Source of the DNA: RI-106 sp964496875
Lineage (GTDB): Bacteria > Cyanobacteriota > Vampirovibrionia > Obscuribacterales > Obscuribacteraceae
Direction: 5' to 3'
Assembly (NCBI GenBank): GCA_964496875.1
Contig: CAZCBH010000017.1
Span: 4,277-68,276, forward strand
DNA: 64,000 nucleotides
Part shown: piece by piece, positions 62,546 to 64,000 of the stretch
Layout: every line of letters starts with the position of its first letter
Position numbering within the stretch: position 1 is the stretch's first letter
Position numbers and translations under genes: made by a program
Notes under the pieces: model-generated
The model's database searches: none
Told to the model about the DNA's origin: nothing
The model's input: only the letters and a program-made list of their open reading frames with translations

Positions 62546-62943
62546 GCTTTCTTTGCCTTGCTTTTGCTCTTCTCTTTTTCCTGGGGGCCGTCTTCTGTGC
62601 TCCAGCTCTCTTTTGCCTTTTCTATGGCGTTTGTCATCTCCTGCATCTCCCGGTGATCCGGAGAAATGAAGCTGATTCCGCTCAGTACCCAGGCTGCCAG
62701 GGCCGGGTCTTTGAGGTGATAATAAACATGTCTGCCTTCTCGGCGCTCCGAGACGATCCGATTTGTACGCAGCACTGCCAGTTGTTGAGACACGGCGGCG
62801 TGGGTGACACCCAATAATTCTTGCAAATCGTTGACCGAGAGTTCCCGGGTGTTCAACTCTTCGACGATTCTAACCCTGTTTGGATTGGACAATACGGCAA
62901 ACAATCTTGCCAGTTCTGAACTAATCACAACTCTATGCGGCAT
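62542..62943 (-). CDS. ArsR-type winged-helix regulator
   Basis: A 133-residue DNA-binding protein. The winged helix spans about 10-95: LFAVLSNPNRVRIVEELNTR, recognition helix THAAVSQQLAVLRTNRIV and wing SERREGRHVYYHL. The ELCVCDL metal site of ArsR/SmtB is absent (ELSVNDL), so metal sensing is not supported. A Lys/Ser-rich tail follows. It is a paralogue of the divergent gene at 63129: both share ERREGR and DP-x-LA-x-W-x-L-x-GI. A perfect 12-base-arm inverted repeat lies over its ribosome-site region, suggesting autoregulation. Confidence 0.93.
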   Translation of the reverse strand: MPHRVVISSELARLFAVLSNPNRVRIVEELNTRELSVNDLQELLGVTHAAVSQQLAVLRTNRIVSERREGRHVYYHLKDPALAAWVLSGISFISPDHREMQEMTNAIEKAKESWSTEDGPQEKEKSKSKAKKA

Positions 62944-62957
62944 CGTTTATCGCGTAC

Positions 62958-62991
62958 CTCCTATGCAAAGTTTAGCATGTTTGCATAGGAG
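62958..62991. promoter_or_regulatory. Operator-like inverted repeat before the minus-strand ArsR gene
   Basis: CTCCTATGCAAA (62958-62969), 10-base spacer, TTTGCATAGGAG (62980-62991): 12-base arms with no mismatch. The spacing puts the half-sites on one face of the helix. Read on the minus strand it covers the AGGAG ribosome site of the ArsR gene. The half-site TATGCAAA recurs before the divergent ArsR gene. Confidence 0.62.
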
Positions 62992-63098
62992 CGGTAAGAG
63001 CCGACCTATATATAAGTACGATTTCTCGGTTTTCGGGGCTCGAAACATAGCTTAATTGAGGGTATTTGTAAAAATGTCTGCATGTGCTAATATATTCG

Positions 63099-63116
63099 TA
63101 TGCGAAGATTTGCATA
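63099..63116. promoter_or_regulatory. Second TATGCAAA palindrome before the plus-strand ArsR gene
   Basis: TATGCGAA-ga-TTTGCATA (63099-63116), arms with one mismatch, ending 12 bases before the ATG at 63129. Same half-site as the operator at 62958-62991 but with a 2-base spacer. Confidence 0.48.
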
Positions 63117-63128
63117 TGAGAATCTATC

Positions 63129-63476
63129 ATGTTGCTGAGAAGTTCCAGATCCGGCGAGTCCGTTGACATAGTTGTAAAAAAGCTCTCCGATCTTTTTCGC
63201 GTGCTTGCCAATTCCCGTCGGGTTCAGATACTCGATGAATTGCGCCACGGAGAACGGGATGTCTCTACCCTGGAGACTCTACTGGATCTGCCTCAGTCGG
63301 CTATTTCCAAGCATATAGCGGTTTTGCGATCCCATCGCATTGTTGTCGAACGGCGGGAAGGCCGCAATGTTTTCTATCGATTGATAGATCCGGAGCTTGC
63401 CTCCTGGATGCTGGACGGTATCGAGTACACCGACCTGAGTGAAGCTGGCTTGAATGAGGAGGTCTTACCCGGATGA
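63129..63476 (+). CDS. ArsR-type winged-helix regulator, coupled to a Mur-ligase-like gene
   Basis: A 115-residue paralogue of the divergent regulator: LFRVLANSRRVQILDELRHG, recognition helix LPQSAISKHIAVLRSHRIV, and wing ERREGRNVFYRLIDPELASW. No Cys, so again no metal site of the ArsR type. It has no ribosome site but a palindrome just before the ATG. Its TGA overlaps the ATG of the next gene (ATGA), so the downstream protein is probably translated in step with it. Confidence 0.92.
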   Translation: MLLRSSRSGESVDIVVKKLSDLFRVLANSRRVQILDELRHGERDVSTLETLLDLPQSAISKHIAVLRSHRIVVERREGRNVFYRLIDPELASWMLDGIEYTDLSEAGLNEEVLPG

Positions 63477-64000
63477 CGGCGCTTTATACATTAGAAGAGA
63501 TACTCGACGCCACTCATGGCTGTCTGGTCCTAAGAGGCGGTGGACAGTATGCGGAGGGCGGTAGACTGACCTGGATTTTGGACGAAGTCGGTCCGGGCGA
63601 TTGGTTCGTTGCCATGTCATACGGCGGTGAGGATTCTCATGATTACATCGAATCGGCCTTCGACAGAGGTGCTAGAGGCTGCATCATCGAAGGCCGTCGA
63701 TCTTCTGTGGCCAGGCTCGACAAAACCAGATCGATTATTTCCGTCGCCGATACGAAAATTGCTTTGTGGCAATTGGCAAGTTTCTGGCGTCGACGAGTAG
63801 CTCCGAATGTGGTGGCTGTCACCGGCAGTGTCGGTCGCAAAGAGACGATCGCCTTTCTAGAATTTCTGGTCCGAAAACAGTTTCGATGCCATGTTGCGGT
63901 TGATAGTGGTGCGTTAGGACCTCTTCCCGGATTGTTCTCGATGATGGCGGATACGGAGCTTTTGATTGTCGAAGCAAGCGGTGCCGACCGTGGTGAAGTG
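63473..64000 (+). CDS. Mur-ligase-like (MurF-related) protein, 3' end outside window
   Basis: 176 residues are visible. The start resembles the MurF N-terminal domain: PGDWFVAMSYGGEDSHDYIE, then AFDRGARGCIIEG. The central ATPase start is ALWQLASFWRRRVAPNVVAV followed by TGSVGRKET at 117-125, where Mur ligases have TGSxGKT[TS]. The P-loop Lys-Thr is thus replaced by Arg-Lys and the usual N-terminal DSR motif is absent, so UDP-MurNAc ligase activity is doubtful. It could be a regulator or an enzyme for another substrate. Coupled by ATGA to the upstream ArsR gene. Confidence 0.68.
   Translation, partial: MTALYTLEEILDATHGCLVLRGGGQYAEGGRLTWILDEVGPGDWFVAMSYGGEDSHDYIESAFDRGARGCIIEGRRSSVARLDKTRSIISVADTKIALWQLASFWRRRVAPNVVAVTGSVGRKETIAFLEFLVRKQFRCHVAVDSGALGPLPGLFSMMADTELLIVEASGADRGEV

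Overview
The window looks like one scaffold of a metagenome-assembled bacterial genome. It is densely coded on both strands, has roughly balanced base composition and often uses TTG or GTG starts. Gene content includes several eukaryotic-type Ser/Thr kinases, FHA proteins, kinesin-light-chain-like TPR proteins, a PATAN/DUF4388 protein, degenerate GGDEF domains, an RND pump with TolC, and a complete-looking purine operon. This resembles deep-branching non-photosynthetic Cyanobacteria relatives (Melainabacteria/Vampirovibrionia, Obscuribacterales type). That placement is an inference from gene content; no rRNA gene is present to test it. Two 100-N scaffold gaps (37688-37787 and 44674-44773) interrupt genes.

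Layout. 1-2.8 kb: two tandem Ser/Thr kinase paralogues (the first cut by the window edge), a dead GGDEF-like protein and a small membrane protein. 2.8-10.1 kb (minus): an exported helical protein, an 861-residue adaptor with four GspE/MshE-N-like repeats, a Pro-Glu linker and TPRs, a macro-domain protein with a coupled unknown gene, and a PATAN plus dead-GGDEF protein. 10.2-17.2 kb: glutamate dehydrogenase, a cation/proton exchanger, MutM, a flippase-like membrane protein, a receiver-GGDEF-EAL protein and a lone receiver. 17.2-21.7 kb: three 19-bp tandem repeats before an orphan Eco57I-type methyltransferase, then Ogt, a membrane protein and a TfoX-N protein. 21.9-27.7 kb: a GT39-type glycosyltransferase coupled to a tyrosine-phosphatase-like protein, a membrane AAA+ ATPase and an exported TPR protein. 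27.7-33.8 kb: a tolC-RND-MFP efflux operon. 34-40.3 kb: an Asp/Arg-rich exported protein with a TPR protein, two FHA proteins (one with a very long Glu/Ala/Lys coiled coil) and small genes. 40.3-53.2 kb: a ten-gene purine operon, purF-C-D-N-L-Q-M-H-E-K. 53.3-64 kb: TPR, Sel1, esterase, kinase, DUF4870, GNAT, DUF2207 and unknown genes, fabH, two divergent ArsR-type regulators with shared palindromic operators, and a Mur-ligase-like gene running off the end.

How they fit. The purine operon encodes every step from PRPP to IMP except PurB; PurS appears fused to PurL and PurF carries the four Cys ligands of a [4Fe-4S] cluster. The kinases, FHA readers, the phosphatase and the cyclic-di-GMP-like domains point to heavy phospho-signalling, with many catalytically dead domains probably acting as sensors or scaffolds. 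The most unusual items are the four-repeat GspE-N/TPR adaptor, the FHA-coiled-coil protein (whose gap is an assembly artefact that can be closed on paper), the repeat array in front of the methyltransferase, and the ArsR pair coupled to a Mur-ligase-like gene with a broken P-loop.
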